DNA of 64,000 nt, taken from NCBI RefSeq assembly GCF_041431135.1, contig NZ_CP107799.1, forward strand, positions 6,076,001 through 6,140,000, written 5' to 3'. Shown here one piece after another: positions 20,866 through 29,062 of the stretch. Made by a program: the position numbers and the translations under genes. The stretch is from Streptomyces sp. NBC_00554 (GTDB lineage Bacteria; Actinomycetota; Actinomycetes; Streptomycetales; Streptomycetaceae). The notes beneath the pieces were generated by a model. It was not told where the DNA came from. It worked only from the letters and a program-made list of their open reading frames with translations, and searched no databases. Each line of letters starts with the position of its first letter. The first letter of the stretch is position 1.

Positions 20866-21690
20866 CTACTTCCCCGTGAACTTCTCGTACTCCTTGAGGA
20901 CGTCCTCCGTCGGGCCGTCCAGGCGGAGTTCCCCCCGCTCCAGCCACAGCACCCGGTCACACGTATCCCGGATCGACTTGTTGTTGTGGCTCACGAGGAA
21001 CACGGTGCCGGCAGTCTTCCGCAGCTCCCGGATGCGAGCCTCGGAGCGCTTCTGGAAGGAGCGATCCCCCGTCGCCAGGGCCTCGTCGATCATCAGGACG
21101 TCGTGGTCCTTGGCGGCGGCGATGGAGAACCGGAGACGGGCCGACATGCCGGACGAGTACGTGCGCATGGGGAGCGTGATGAAGTCGCCCTTCTCGTTGA
21201 TGCCGGAGAAGTCGACGATCTCCTGGTAGCGCTCGCGCACCTGCTCCTTGGACATGCCCATCGCGAGGCCGCCGAGGTAGACGTTGCGCTCGCCCGTGAG
21301 GTCGCCCATCAGGGCCGCGTTGACGCCGAGGAGCGAGGGCTGGCCGTCGGTGTAGATCCTGCCGTTCTCCACCGGGAGCAGACCCGCGCACGCCTTGAGC
21401 AGCGTGGACTTGCCGGAGCCGTTGGTGCCGATCAGGCCGATGGCCTCGCCCCGGTACGCCGTGAAGGAGACGTTCTTGACGGCGTGCACCTTGCGGACAC
21501 CGGACGCCTTCTCGGACTTCTCGCGGCGCAGGATGCGGTTGAGCGCGGCGGTGGCGGAACCGCGGCCGCCGCCGGTGCCGTTGACGCGGTAGACGATGTC
21601 GACCTGGTCGACGATGACCGTGGGGACCAGCTCGCCGGGGGTGTCCACGGGGGCGGTCTCAGGGGTGCTCTTCGTGATGATGTCAGCCAC
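20866..21690 (-). CDS. Polysaccharide-type ABC exporter, ATPase (TagH/Wzt-like)
   Basis: 274 aa. Energises export of an undecaprenyl-linked glycan or teichoic-type polymer at the inner face of the membrane. Walker A is GTNGSGKST, the signature is the family-specific YSSGMSARLRFSIA, Walker B is VLMIDEALATGD and the switch His is in FLVSHNNKSI. The Y-S-G-M signature marks the ABC-2 polysaccharide/teichoic subfamily. It lacks the long C-terminal carbohydrate-binding extension of Wzt. It overlaps the permease gene by 8 bases, so the two are translationally coupled. Which glycan is exported is unknown; nearby glycosyltransferases are hints. Confidence 0.9.
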   Translation of the reverse strand: MADIITKSTPETAPVDTPGELVPTVIVDQVDIVYRVNGTGGGRGSATAALNRILRREKSEKASGVRKVHAVKNVSFTAYRGEAIGLIGTNGSGKSTLLKACAGLLPVENGRIYTDGQPSLLGVNAALMGDLTGERNVYLGGLAMGMSKEQVRERYQEIVDFSGINEKGDFITLPMRTYSSGMSARLRFSIAAAKDHDVLMIDEALATGDRSFQKRSEARIRELRKTAGTVFLVSHNNKSIRDTCDRVLWLERGELRLDGPTEDVLKEYEKFTGK

Positions 21691-22690
21691 GGCCGTACGT
21701 CTCCTCAGCCTTCCAGAAGTACAGGAAACCGCCCACGCCGGCGAGCAGCGACCAGCCCGTCGCGACCGCCCACACGTGGGGCGGCAGCTGACCGGCGTGG
21801 AAGCTGTCGATCAGCGCGAACCGCATCAGGTCGATGTAGACGGCGGCGGGGTTGGACTGCAGCGCGACCAGGACCCAGCCGGGCAGGTCCTGGTGCCTCA
21901 GGACGTGCTCGATGCTCCACATGACGCCCGAGATGTACATCCAGGTGCGCAGCAGGAACGGCATGAGCTGCGAGATGTCGGGGAACTTCGCGCCCATCCG
22001 GGCCATGACCATCGCCACGCCCGCGTTGAAGACGAACTGGAGCGTCAGGGCGGGGATGACGAGCAGCCAGGACATGCTGACCGGCACACCGAAGGCGAGC
22101 AGGATCACGACCAGCGCGCACATCGAGAACAGCAGCTGCTGGAGCTGCTGGAGGCAGTACGACACCGGCAGCGCGGCCCGCGGGAAGTGCAGGGCCCGTA
22201 CGAGCCCGAGGCTGCCGGAGATCGCCCGGGTCCCCGCCATGATCGAACTCTGCGTGAAGGTCCACACGAAGACGCCCGTGACCAGGAACGGGATGTAGTC
22301 GGGAATCCCCTTACTGGTGCCCATCAGGATGCCGAAGATGAAGTAGTAGACCGCCGCGTTCAACAGCGGGGTCGCCACTTGCCAGAGCTGGCCGAGCTTC
22401 GCCTGGCTGTACTGGGCGGTGAGCCTCGCGGTGGCGAAGGCGGTGATGAAGTGGCGCCGCGCCCACAGCTGGCGGATGTACTCGGGCAGGGAGGGTCGGG
22501 CACCGCTGACGGTGAGGCCGTACCGGGCGGCGAGCGCCTCGGCGGACTCGTCGGCGGTCTGGCCGACGGTGGTCTCACGGGTGGGGGAGACCGACGTCGG
22601 GGGCGGTGTGTCGAGGACCTGGCTCACATCCGCTGCTTTCGCTCGGGGGGTGGGGTGCGAGTCGCTCGGTTCCGTCCTTGACCTGTTCAT
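21683..22690 (-). CDS. Polysaccharide-type ABC exporter, permease
   Basis: ABC-2 permease, 335 aa from ATG 22690; a GTG at 22627 (MSQVLDTPPPTS) is an equally plausible start giving 314 aa. After a disordered N-terminus, the family pattern LWARRHFITAFATARLTAQY leads to about six transmembrane segments, the first at LLNAAVYYFIFGILMG. QSNPAAVYIDLMRFALID and a final helix (VWAVATGWSLLAGVGGFLYF) are typical. The charged tail KAEETYGRG overlaps the ATPase gene start. The gene is divergent from a TetR gene; paired 30-bp repeats lie between them. Confidence 0.9.
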   Translation of the reverse strand: MNRSRTEPSDSHPTPRAKAADVSQVLDTPPPTSVSPTRETTVGQTADESAEALAARYGLTVSGARPSLPEYIRQLWARRHFITAFATARLTAQYSQAKLGQLWQVATPLLNAAVYYFIFGILMGTSKGIPDYIPFLVTGVFVWTFTQSSIMAGTRAISGSLGLVRALHFPRAALPVSYCLQQLQQLLFSMCALVVILLAFGVPVSMSWLLVIPALTLQFVFNAGVAMVMARMGAKFPDISQLMPFLLRTWMYISGVMWSIEHVLRHQDLPGWVLVALQSNPAAVYIDLMRFALIDSFHAGQLPPHVWAVATGWSLLAGVGGFLYFWKAEETYGRG

Positions 22691-22712
22691 ACGCCGTCTT
22701 TACCGTCTTCTT

Positions 22713-22790
22713 ACGTCGGGACGGGACCGTATCGTCGCAACGTGAGAGTAGGCCTTTTCCACGTCGGAACGCAACCGTTTCGTCGTAACG
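22713..22790. promoter_or_regulatory. Paired 30-bp direct repeats, candidate TetR operators
   Basis: 22713-22742 and 22761-22790 match at 25 of 30 positions, start to start 48 bp. Both begin ACGTCGG and end in CGTCG(C/T)AACG. The second holds the dyads AACG-CAAC-CGTT and CGTT...AACG. They fill the gap between the exporter permease and the TetR gene, so a shared operator is likely by position. Confidence 0.6.
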
Positions 22791-22793
22791 CCC

Positions 22794-22799
22794 TATGCT
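22794..22799 (+). promoter_or_regulatory. -10 element of the TetR gene, possibly leaderless
   Basis: TATGCT ends 7 bases before ATG 22807, the spacing expected when transcription starts at or next to the start codon. It directly abuts the second 30-bp repeat, so a bound repressor would block it. Confidence 0.45.
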
Positions 22800-22806
22800 G
22801 GAGCGC

Positions 22807-23535
22807 ATGACGACGAACGCCGACGCCACCGGGACCATGAACGGCACCGTGACCGGGGCCGTGACCGGCACCGGGGCTGCGGCGAAGGGTGGAAAGCGGT
22901 CCGGAACCGGGCCCGGGGCCGGGACCGTTCCGGGTAAGGTCCCGCGCCGCCGGGCTCCCGCCGGGGCGGCCGTCCTCCGGGAAGATGTGACGGAAGCCAT
23001 CCGCCTCGCCGTCTTCGAGGAGCTCGCGGCCGTCGGCTATGCCCGGATGTCCATCGAGGGCATCGCGCGCCGCGCGGGCGTGGGCAAGACGGCGGTGTAC
23101 CGCCGCTGGCGCTCGAAACTCCACCTCGTCCTCGACCTGGTCTCGGCCGTCGCGGTCCAGGGCCTGCCCGCGCCGGACACCGGCTCCCTGGAGGGCGACC
23201 TGCGGCTGCTGTACGAGGTCACGTCCCGCGCGCTGCGCCACCCGGTCGCCGGCCAGATCATCCCCGACCTGCAGGCCGAGGCGGCCCGCAACCCCGAGAT
23301 CGCCGACGCCATGCAGAAGGCCCTGCGCGAGGGCCAGCAGGGCGTCGCGAACGGGATCGTCGCGGCGGCCGCCGCCCGGGGAGAGGTCCGCGAGGGAATC
23401 AGCCTCGACCTCGCGCTCGACCTGATGTCCGGGCCGCTGTACTGGCGGGCCGTGGTGGTCCGGGGCCCGAAGCTGCCGAAGGGGTATCTGGCGAGTCTGG
23501 CCCGGGCCACGGCGGCGGCGCTCAAGGCGTTGTGA
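22807..23535 (+). CDS. TetR family regulator
   Basis: 242 aa from ATG 22807; an ATG 12 bases upstream lies inside the -10-like element. The first ~45 residues are Gly/Thr-rich linker. The helix-turn-helix is at YARMSIEGIARRAGVGKTAV followed by YRRWRSK, typical of the family. The ligand-binding part follows the TetR_C_33-like pattern (DLRLLYEVTSRALRHPVAGQ, LMSGPLYWRAVV). The divergent ABC exporter is the obvious candidate target, with two 30-bp repeats between them. The ligand is unknown. Confidence 0.88.
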   Translation: MTTNADATGTMNGTVTGAVTGTGAAAKGGKRSGTGPGAGTVPGKVPRRRAPAGAAVLREDVTEAIRLAVFEELAAVGYARMSIEGIARRAGVGKTAVYRRWRSKLHLVLDLVSAVAVQGLPAPDTGSLEGDLRLLYEVTSRALRHPVAGQIIPDLQAEAARNPEIADAMQKALREGQQGVANGIVAAAAARGEVREGISLDLALDLMSGPLYWRAVVVRGPKLPKGYLASLARATAAALKAL

Positions 23536-23549
23536 CGGCCGCTGAGCCG

Positions 23550-23735
23550 TCAGGCTCGCTGCTGACCACGACCCCGGACCAGGCTGACGCCCGCTCCCAG
23601 TGAGACGACGCCCATGCCGACGGCGGTCATGATCCCCTGCGAGCCGTCCACGGCGAAGGGGGCGACCGCGGCGACGGCGAGGTTGAACAGGAACAGGAAC
23701 CACAGGACGGGCTTCGAGGAGAGCAGCGACTTCAT
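23550..23735 (-). CDS. Small membrane protein, 61 aa
   Basis: ATG 23735 follows GAAGGAAA at good spacing; the open frame to 23798 is not needed. Two transmembrane segments are seen: PVLWFLFLFNLAVAAVAPF and IMTAVGMGVVSLGAGVSLV, with a short loop (DGSQG) and a basic tail (RGRGQQRA). No family is recognised. It is convergent with the TetR gene, 14 bases apart, and divergent from the sensor kinase gene that follows. It could be a small accessory of that kinase or an independent membrane peptide. Confidence 0.7.
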   Translation of the reverse strand: MKSLLSSKPVLWFLFLFNLAVAAVAPFAVDGSQGIMTAVGMGVVSLGAGVSLVRGRGQQRA

Positions 23736-23926
23736 GACGGGTTTCCTTCGCTTCGGGGGGCCCTGAACCCCGGGGACCCGGGGACCGACTGAGATCAACG
23801 ATCCCGTCGTCAGCTCGGCGCTTCGAGGGAGTGCGCTCCCGAAGTGGGGGTGTAGCGGGCTACACCACGGGGGCGGCGGGGATCCGCGCGGATCCCCGCC
23901 GGAGGCCGTCGCCTAACCTGATCACC

Positions 23927-25102
23927 ATGCGGAACACGGTGCGGCAGGCGGCTCGGGCCACGGTCCAGCTGGCCGGGGCTGTCGTGCTGGCCTTCTTCTC
24001 GATCATCTTCATCACCGTGCTGCTGATCACTGCCGTCGCCACGCTCGCCGTGGTCGGTGCCGGGCTGCTACCGGAGACGGTGCTGCTGATACGGCGTATG
24101 GCCGGGGCCAAGCGACGCGCGGTGGCCGCGTGGTCGGGCCGGGAGATCCCCGAGGCGTATCTGCCTATCGAGGGCCCGCTGCGCGAGCGGCTGCGCACGG
24201 CGGTCCGCGACCCCGGCACGCATGCCGATCTCCGCTGGATGGTCGCGTACTACGGGTACGGCTGCCTCGGGTTCCTGGCAGTGCCGTTGTGGCTCGTCGG
24301 TCTGCTCGTCGACGGCGTGTGGCAGGGGCTGCTGGGCCGGGAGGCGGTCGTACTCTCGTTGATCAGCCGTGTCGCGGACCTCGACGCGGCCTGGTCGACC
24401 GCCCTGCTCAAGCCCTCGCCGAAGGCGCGGCTCGTCGAGCGGGTCGAGGAGCTGACCGAGACCCGGGCGGGTGCGATCGCCGCGCACGGTGCCGAACTGC
24501 GCCGTATCGAACGGGACTTGCACGACGGTACGCAGGCGCGCCTTGTCGCGCTGTCGATGCGGATCGGGCTGGCGAAACGGGCGTACGAACGCGACCCGGA
24601 GGCCGCGCGCAAGCTGCTCGACGACGCCCAGGACCAGGCCGAGGAGGCCCTGACCGAGCTGCGCCACGTCGTACGCGGCATCCATCCGCCGATCCTCACC
24701 GACCGGGGGCTCGCGGGAGCGGTACGGGCGCTGGCAGCCAGCAGCGGGCTCGATGTCACCGTACGGGTGGACGGCCTTGAGGACCGTCACGCGGGCGCTG
24801 CGGACGACGGGCCGCGGCCGCCGGCTGCGGTCGAGGCGGCCGCGTACTTCGTCGTGGCCGAGGCACTCACGAACGCGGTCAAGCACAGCGGGGCGGAGCG
24901 GGCGTCGGTCCAACTGGTGCGGCTGCCTGCGGGGTTGAGGGTTGTCGTACGGGACGAAGGGCGCGGCGGGGCAGATGAGGCGGGCGGTTCCGGGCTGCTC
25001 GGCATGCGGCGCCGCGTCGCCGCGCTCGATGGGACCTTGCTGGTGACCAGCCCCGCCGGGGGGCCGACCGTGATCGAAGTGGAGCTGCCGTGCGTGTGGT
25101 GA
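23927..25102 (+). CDS. Sensor histidine kinase, NarL-type (HisKA_3)
   Basis: 391 aa from ATG 23927, chosen because family-like sequence starts there. A -10-like TAACCT is 7 bases upstream, so the message may be leaderless. Two hydrophobic hairpins lie near residues 13-45 and 105-130, with no large extracellular domain, which suggests membrane-sensing. The phospho-acceptor motif is ELRRIERDLHDGTQARLVAL. The ATPase domain has VVAEALTNAVKHSGA and GSGLLGMRRRVAALDG. Its end overlaps the response-regulator start by 13 bases, so the pair is coupled. The signal is unknown; LiaS/VraS-like kinases of this form often sense envelope damage. Confidence 0.9.
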   Translation: MRNTVRQAARATVQLAGAVVLAFFSIIFITVLLITAVATLAVVGAGLLPETVLLIRRMAGAKRRAVAAWSGREIPEAYLPIEGPLRERLRTAVRDPGTHADLRWMVAYYGYGCLGFLAVPLWLVGLLVDGVWQGLLGREAVVLSLISRVADLDAAWSTALLKPSPKARLVERVEELTETRAGAIAAHGAELRRIERDLHDGTQARLVALSMRIGLAKRAYERDPEAARKLLDDAQDQAEEALTELRHVVRGIHPPILTDRGLAGAVRALAASSGLDVTVRVDGLEDRHAGAADDGPRPPAAVEAAAYFVVAEALTNAVKHSGAERASVQLVRLPAGLRVVVRDEGRGGADEAGGSGLLGMRRRVAALDGTLLVTSPAGGPTVIEVELPCVW

Positions 25103-25737
25103 TCGCGGAGGACAACGCCCTGCTGCGGGAGGGGCTCGTGCTGCTGCTCACCTCCTCCGGCCATGAGGTCGTGGCGGTGGCCGGCAGCGGGCCCGAGGTG
25201 CTGCCCGCCCTCATCGAGCACCGTCCGGACGTCGCCGTCCTCGACGTCCGGATGCCGCCGGGCTTCCGCGACGAGGGCCTGCGCGCGGCGCTCGCCGCCC
25301 GTAAGGAGATCCCCGGGCTGCCGGTGCTCGTGCTCTCCCAGTACGTCGAGGAGTCGTACGCCGCCGAGTTGCTCGGCGGTGGTGCGAGCGGGGTCGGCTA
25401 CCTGCTCAAGGACCGGGTGGGCCGGGTCGACGAGTTCCTTGACGCCCTGGAACGGGTCGCCGCCGGCGGCACGGCCCTCGACCCCGAGGTCGTCACCGAA
25501 CTCCTCACCCGCCGCCGCGACTCGCCCCTCGACTTCCTGACCCCCCGCGAACGCGAGGTCCTCGAGCTGATGGCCGAGGGCCACGACAACGCCACCATCG
25601 CCAAGACCCTCGTCGTCACGGAACGCTCGGTCAGCAAACACATCGGCAACGTGTTCCTGAAACTGGGCCTGCCACCGAGCGACAGCGGACACCGGAGGGT
25701 GCTGGCCGTACTGGCGTATCTCAACCGGGAGTTGTGA
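25090..25737 (+). CDS. NarL/LuxR-family response regulator
   Basis: 215 aa, GTG 25090 inside the kinase gene. Receiver residues are intact: acidic pair in VVIAEDNALL, phospho-acceptor Asp in VAVLDVRMPP, and Lys in GYLLKDRVG. The C-terminal LuxR domain reads FLTPREREVLELMAEGHDNA then VVTERSVSKHIGNVFLKL. It is the partner of the overlapping histidine kinase. Its 3' end overlaps the convergent methyltransferase gene by 17 bases. No target can be named; the upstream 61-aa membrane protein and the kinase gene itself are possibilities. Confidence 0.92.
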   Translation: MRVVIAEDNALLREGLVLLLTSSGHEVVAVAGSGPEVLPALIEHRPDVAVLDVRMPPGFRDEGLRAALAARKEIPGLPVLVLSQYVEESYAAELLGGGASGVGYLLKDRVGRVDEFLDALERVAAGGTALDPEVVTELLTRRRDSPLDFLTPREREVLELMAEGHDNATIAKTLVVTERSVSKHIGNVFLKLGLPPSDSGHRRVLAVLAYLNREL

Positions 25738-26476
25738 GCTTCACGCAGAGGAATCCGAACAGGTCAGGGATGCCGCCGGGGCCTGCCTCGACGGTGCGCA
25801 CCAGGCGCAGGCCGGCTGCCGTGGTGGCGTTGAGGAGGTCCCCCAGGGGGAGGTGCCAGGCGCCGACCCGGGCGCGGACCCCCGCGGGGTTCCACGCGTC
25901 GAAGGAACGGGAGCGGTCGGCGTACCGTTCGTCGACGACGATCCTCGGCCGGTCGCTCCAGTCGGCGAACGCGCCGATGTAGCAGGGGTGTACGCCCAGA
26001 TGCACGAACCGTCCGCCGGGCTGCAGAACGCGGGCGATCTCGCGCAGAACGGCCGCGTAGTCGGGCACGTCGGTATGAGCCAGGACGCAGACGGCGGCGG
26101 GCAGCGAGCCATCCGCGAACGGAAGCGCCGTCGAGTCAGCCCTGACGACGGGCAACCTGCCCACCGCATGCCGGAGTTGACCACCCGACAGATCCACCCC
26201 CACCGGCGCCCACCCCAGCCCGCCCAGCACGTACGCGTGAGCCCCCGTCCCACAGCAGACGTCCAGGCACGTCCCCTCACCGGCACCCAGCAGATCCTCA
26301 AGCGTGGCGTGCACCCGCTGGATGTACTCACCGGCCCTGCCGGCCGACATGAACTCGTTGTACCAGTCGGCGTGTTCGTCGTAGGTCGCCGTCGCCGTCG
26401 TCCCTGTGTCCTCATCGGCTCCCATGCCGTCGAGGCTAGGGACGGCGGACCTCGGCGCGTGGACCTGTTCGCTCAA
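25721..26476 (-). CDS. Class I SAM-dependent methyltransferase
   Basis: 251 aa from the first start at 26476; ATG 26425 (MGADEDTGTT) would give 234 aa and is as plausible. Motif I for S-adenosylmethionine is TCLDVCCGTGAHAYVLG, motif II region GVDLSGGQLRHA, then RADSTALPFADGSLPAAVC and the post-motif VLREIARVLQPGGRFVHLGV. This is the UbiE/Methyltransf_11 pattern, acting on a small molecule. The last residues run into the end of the response-regulator gene on the other strand. The substrate is unknown. Confidence 0.85.
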   Translation of the reverse strand: MSEQVHAPRSAVPSLDGMGADEDTGTTATATYDEHADWYNEFMSAGRAGEYIQRVHATLEDLLGAGEGTCLDVCCGTGAHAYVLGGLGWAPVGVDLSGGQLRHAVGRLPVVRADSTALPFADGSLPAAVCVLAHTDVPDYAAVLREIARVLQPGGRFVHLGVHPCYIGAFADWSDRPRIVVDERYADRSRSFDAWNPAGVRARVGAWHLPLGDLLNATTAAGLRLVRTVEAGPGGIPDLFGFLCVKLTTPG

Positions 26477-26488
26477 GGCTTCAGCACG

Positions 26489-27424
26489 TCAGCCTGCCAA
26501 CTCGCTTGCCAGGGCCGTCAGTTCCGCCGAGCGCAGGATCCGCCCGCGGGAGCCCGGCAGGGGTACGTGCAGGGGCTCGGTCCATCGGGCCGGAATGGCG
26601 TTCGCCCCGTATACGGCTCCGGCCAGGGCGCCCGTCACGGCCGCGACCGTGTCTGTGTCGCCGCCGAGGTCGATCGCCGCGCGCACGGCTTCCTCGTAGG
26701 AGCCGGTCGTCCGCAGGGACCATACGGCGGAGCCCAGGCACGGCCAGACCGCGCCGTTGAACTCGGTGGCCTGGTCGGGGTGCCAGTCGGGGGCGAGGAC
26801 GGTGGCATAGCGGGCGCGGTGGCCGGGGTGGACGGCGGTGAGGGTTTCCCGGATCGCGGTGAGGGGGTCGTGGCCGTCGAGTGCCACCCGGATCAGTTCG
26901 TGGAAGAGCGCTGTGCCTTCCCAGGCCGCTCGGTCGCCGTGGGTGAGGGCGGCGATGCTGCGGGCGGCGGCCATGGTGGCAGTCCGGCCCTGCGGGGCGA
27001 AGTACACGGCGGAGGTGGCCGCCCGCATCAACGAGCCGTTGCCCGCTGCTCGTTGGTTCTCCTGGAAGTGGATCGGCGCGGCCAGGTCCCAGGGGTCTCC
27101 GCTGGTGAGGACCGCCTCCGTCTGCAGGCCTATGTCCTTGGGGTCCGCTGCCGCCCATCGCTGGAACCTGCGGAAGATGTCCGGGAGTTCGAGGCCGTCG
27201 TGGTCGAGGAGCGACTCACCGACCAGTACGGCCATCTGCGTGTCGTCCGTGGCCTCGCCCGGCTCCCAGCCGCCGCCTCCGCACATCTCCCCGCCGTGAC
27301 CGGGGGCGGGGAAGCGTTCCGTGAACGCGCCTTCGGGGCCGAACTCGAAGGGGGCGCCGAGGGCGTCGCCCACCGCGGAGCCGAGCACTGCCCCGGTGGT
27401 GCGGGCGTCACGGGCGACGGTCAT
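26489..27424 (-). CDS. ADP-ribosylglycohydrolase family protein (DraG-like)
   Basis: 311 aa, ATG 27424. Family enzymes remove ADP-ribose from proteins or small molecules using two Mg ions. The metal ligands are visible: the GDALGAPFE opening, TDDTQMAVL near residue 60, GNGSLMRAA in the middle, and DLGGDTDTVAAVTGALAGA near the end. Length is typical. Its start overlaps the stop of the upstream TetR gene in an ATGA arrangement, so both are made from one message. The substrate is unknown; the TetR/SDR neighbours suggest a small-molecule response rather than nitrogenase control. Confidence 0.88.
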   Translation of the reverse strand: MTVARDARTTGAVLGSAVGDALGAPFEFGPEGAFTERFPAPGHGGEMCGGGGWEPGEATDDTQMAVLVGESLLDHDGLELPDIFRRFQRWAAADPKDIGLQTEAVLTSGDPWDLAAPIHFQENQRAAGNGSLMRAATSAVYFAPQGRTATMAAARSIAALTHGDRAAWEGTALFHELIRVALDGHDPLTAIRETLTAVHPGHRARYATVLAPDWHPDQATEFNGAVWPCLGSAVWSLRTTGSYEEAVRAAIDLGGDTDTVAAVTGALAGAVYGANAIPARWTEPLHVPLPGSRGRILRSAELTALASELAG

Positions 27425-28032
27425 CGGGGCGAGTCCGGGGCGCTGCCCCTGAGGGTGAAGGCGATTACGTTCTCCAGGTCCACGTCCGGGGTTTCGGTGG
27501 GGAGTGTGCCGCTTACGGCGATGCTGGCGTAGCCGTGGAGGGTGGTGAAGAGGGGGAGGGCGATGCTTTCGATGGGGCCCTCGCGGACCTCGCCTCGGCG
27601 CTGGCCTTCCTCGATGAGGCGGGTGGCCAGTACGCCCATGTTCTGGGAGGCGGCGACCAGGGCCGCGGAGGCCGCCGGGTCGTGCTTGATCGAGAACATG
27701 AGGTCGAGGAGTTCCGCGTTGGCGGTGGCGAAGCCGACGTAGGAGCGGGCCAGGGCGCCGAGGCGGTCGGCGAAGGTCTCGTCCGCCGTCTCCTGTGACG
27801 CGGCCAGCGTCTCGCCGAAGCGCTCGAAACCGACCAGGGCCAGCGCGTCCAGCAGGGCCTGCTTGTCCTTGAAGTGACGGCTCGGCGCGGCGTGGCTGAC
27901 GCCCAGGTCGCGGGCCAGTTCGCGCAGGGACAGGGCGGCGGGGCCCTTCTCCCTGAGCGTCTCCTCGGCGCGGGTCAGCAGGGCGGCGCGTAGGTCTCCG
28001 TGGTGGTAGCGGCGTGTCTGGCGAGTCTGCAT
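27421..28032 (-). CDS. TetR family regulator
   Basis: 203 aa from ATG 28032 (MQTRQTRRYHHGDLRAALL); ATG 28053 is possible, but a -10-like TACACT (28045-28040) places transcription start at the later ATG. The helix-turn-helix LSLRELARDLGVSHAAPSRH followed by FKDKQALLDALA is of the TetR/WHG type. The ligand domain includes FATANAELLDLMFS. It is divergent from the SDR gene and coupled to the ADP-ribosylglycohydrolase gene. Three CATTGTT copies lie in the shared control region. The probable target is the SDR gene and its own operon. Confidence 0.88.
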   Translation of the reverse strand: MQTRQTRRYHHGDLRAALLTRAEETLREKGPAALSLRELARDLGVSHAAPSRHFKDKQALLDALALVGFERFGETLAASQETADETFADRLGALARSYVGFATANAELLDLMFSIKHDPAASAALVAASQNMGVLATRLIEEGQRRGEVREGPIESIALPLFTTLHGYASIAVSGTLPTETPDVDLENVIAFTLRGSAPDSPR

Positions 28033-28067
28033 GGCCCTCAGTGTAGTGGCCATGTGAACGCTGGCTA

Positions 28068-28117
28068 CATTGTTGTCGACGTCATCATTGTTGGCGTTGA
28101 CAGCATTGTTGTCGACG
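28068..28117. promoter_or_regulatory. Three CATTGTT iterons at 18-bp period
   Basis: CATTGTT occurs at 28068, 28086 and 28104, exactly 18 bp apart. The outer two extend to identical CATTGTTGTCGACG. They overlap the SDR promoter and fit TetR-family binding by position. Confidence 0.55.
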
Positions 28118-28125
28118 CCTACATT
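28097..28125 (+). promoter_or_regulatory. SDR gene promoter, leaderless
   Basis: TTGACA (28097-28102), a 17-bp spacer and TACATT (28120-28125). ATG 28133 begins 8 bases after the -10 end, so the transcript should start at or beside the start codon. Confidence 0.65.
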
Positions 28126-28132
28126 CGGAGTC

Positions 28133-29062
28133 ATGGCTACCAAGCAGACGTGGAACGCAAGCGACATCGTCGACCAGACCGGCCGTACCGCCGTCGTGAC
28201 CGGCGCCAACAGCGGGCTCGGTATCGCCACCGTCGAAGCCCTGGCCCGTGCGGGCGCGCACGTCGTACTCGCCGTACGGGACGTGAAGCGTGGCGAGGAC
28301 GCCGCCCGCACCGTCCAGGGCGCCAAGGGCACCGTCGAGGTGCGCCGCCTCGACCTCGCGGACCTCGCCTCGGTGCGGGAGTTCGCCGAGTCCTGGCAGG
28401 GTGATCTGGACCTGCTGATCAACAACGCGGGCGTCATGAACATCCCCGAGGCCAGCACCAAGGACGGCTTCGAGATGCAGTTCGGGACGAACCACCTGGG
28501 GCACTTCGCCCTGACCAACCTGCTGCTGCCGTACGTCACCGACCGCGTGGTCACCGTGTCCTCCGGGTCCCACCGGTTCCCCGGCAGCCCCCACATGCAC
28601 TTCGACAACCTGAATCTGACCGGCGAGTACTCACCCACGGTTGCCTACAGCCAGTCCAAGCTCGCCAACCTGCTCTTCACCCTGGAACTGCAGAGCCGGC
28701 TGGCCGCCGAGGGATCGTCCGTGCGGGCCCTCGCCGCGCACCCCGGCTGGGCCGCCACCCAGCTCCAGAGCCATGACGGAAGCGCCGTGCGGCGCGCCTT
28801 CATGGCGGTGGGCAACCGCTTCATCGCCCAGGACAACACGGCCGGCGCCCTGCCCACGCTGTACGCCGCCACGCAGGATCTGCCCGGCGCCAGCTACGTC
28901 GGCCCGGACGGTTTTGCCGAGATGCGCGGCGGACCGGCCCTCGTCGGCCGCTCGGCCGCGGCCAGCGACCCGGAGTCCGCCGTCCGCCTGTGGGCGGCCT
29001 CGGAGCAACTGACCGGCGTCACGTTCCCGCAGCTGAGCAGCCTGGCAGTGAACGTCGTCTAG
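28133..29062 (+). CDS. Short-chain dehydrogenase/reductase
   Basis: 309 aa from ATG 28133, with a consensus promoter placed so that the mRNA starts at the ATG. NAD(P)-binding motif TGANSGLGIATVEA near residues 23-36, then NNAGVMNIPE, the catalytic Ser in VVTVSSGSH and the YSQSKLAN Tyr/Lys pair. The pattern is that of the retinol-dehydrogenase/protochlorophyllide-like SDR group (MNIPEASTKDGFEMQFGTNH). The gene is divergent from the TetR gene and converges on galE, with a 4-base overlap of ends. The substrate is unknown; it is the likely target of the TetR protein. Confidence 0.9.
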   Translation: MATKQTWNASDIVDQTGRTAVVTGANSGLGIATVEALARAGAHVVLAVRDVKRGEDAARTVQGAKGTVEVRRLDLADLASVREFAESWQGDLDLLINNAGVMNIPEASTKDGFEMQFGTNHLGHFALTNLLLPYVTDRVVTVSSGSHRFPGSPHMHFDNLNLTGEYSPTVAYSQSKLANLLFTLELQSRLAAEGSSVRALAAHPGWAATQLQSHDGSAVRRAFMAVGNRFIAQDNTAGALPTLYAATQDLPGASYVGPDGFAEMRGGPALVGRSAAASDPESAVRLWAASEQLTGVTFPQLSSLAVNVV

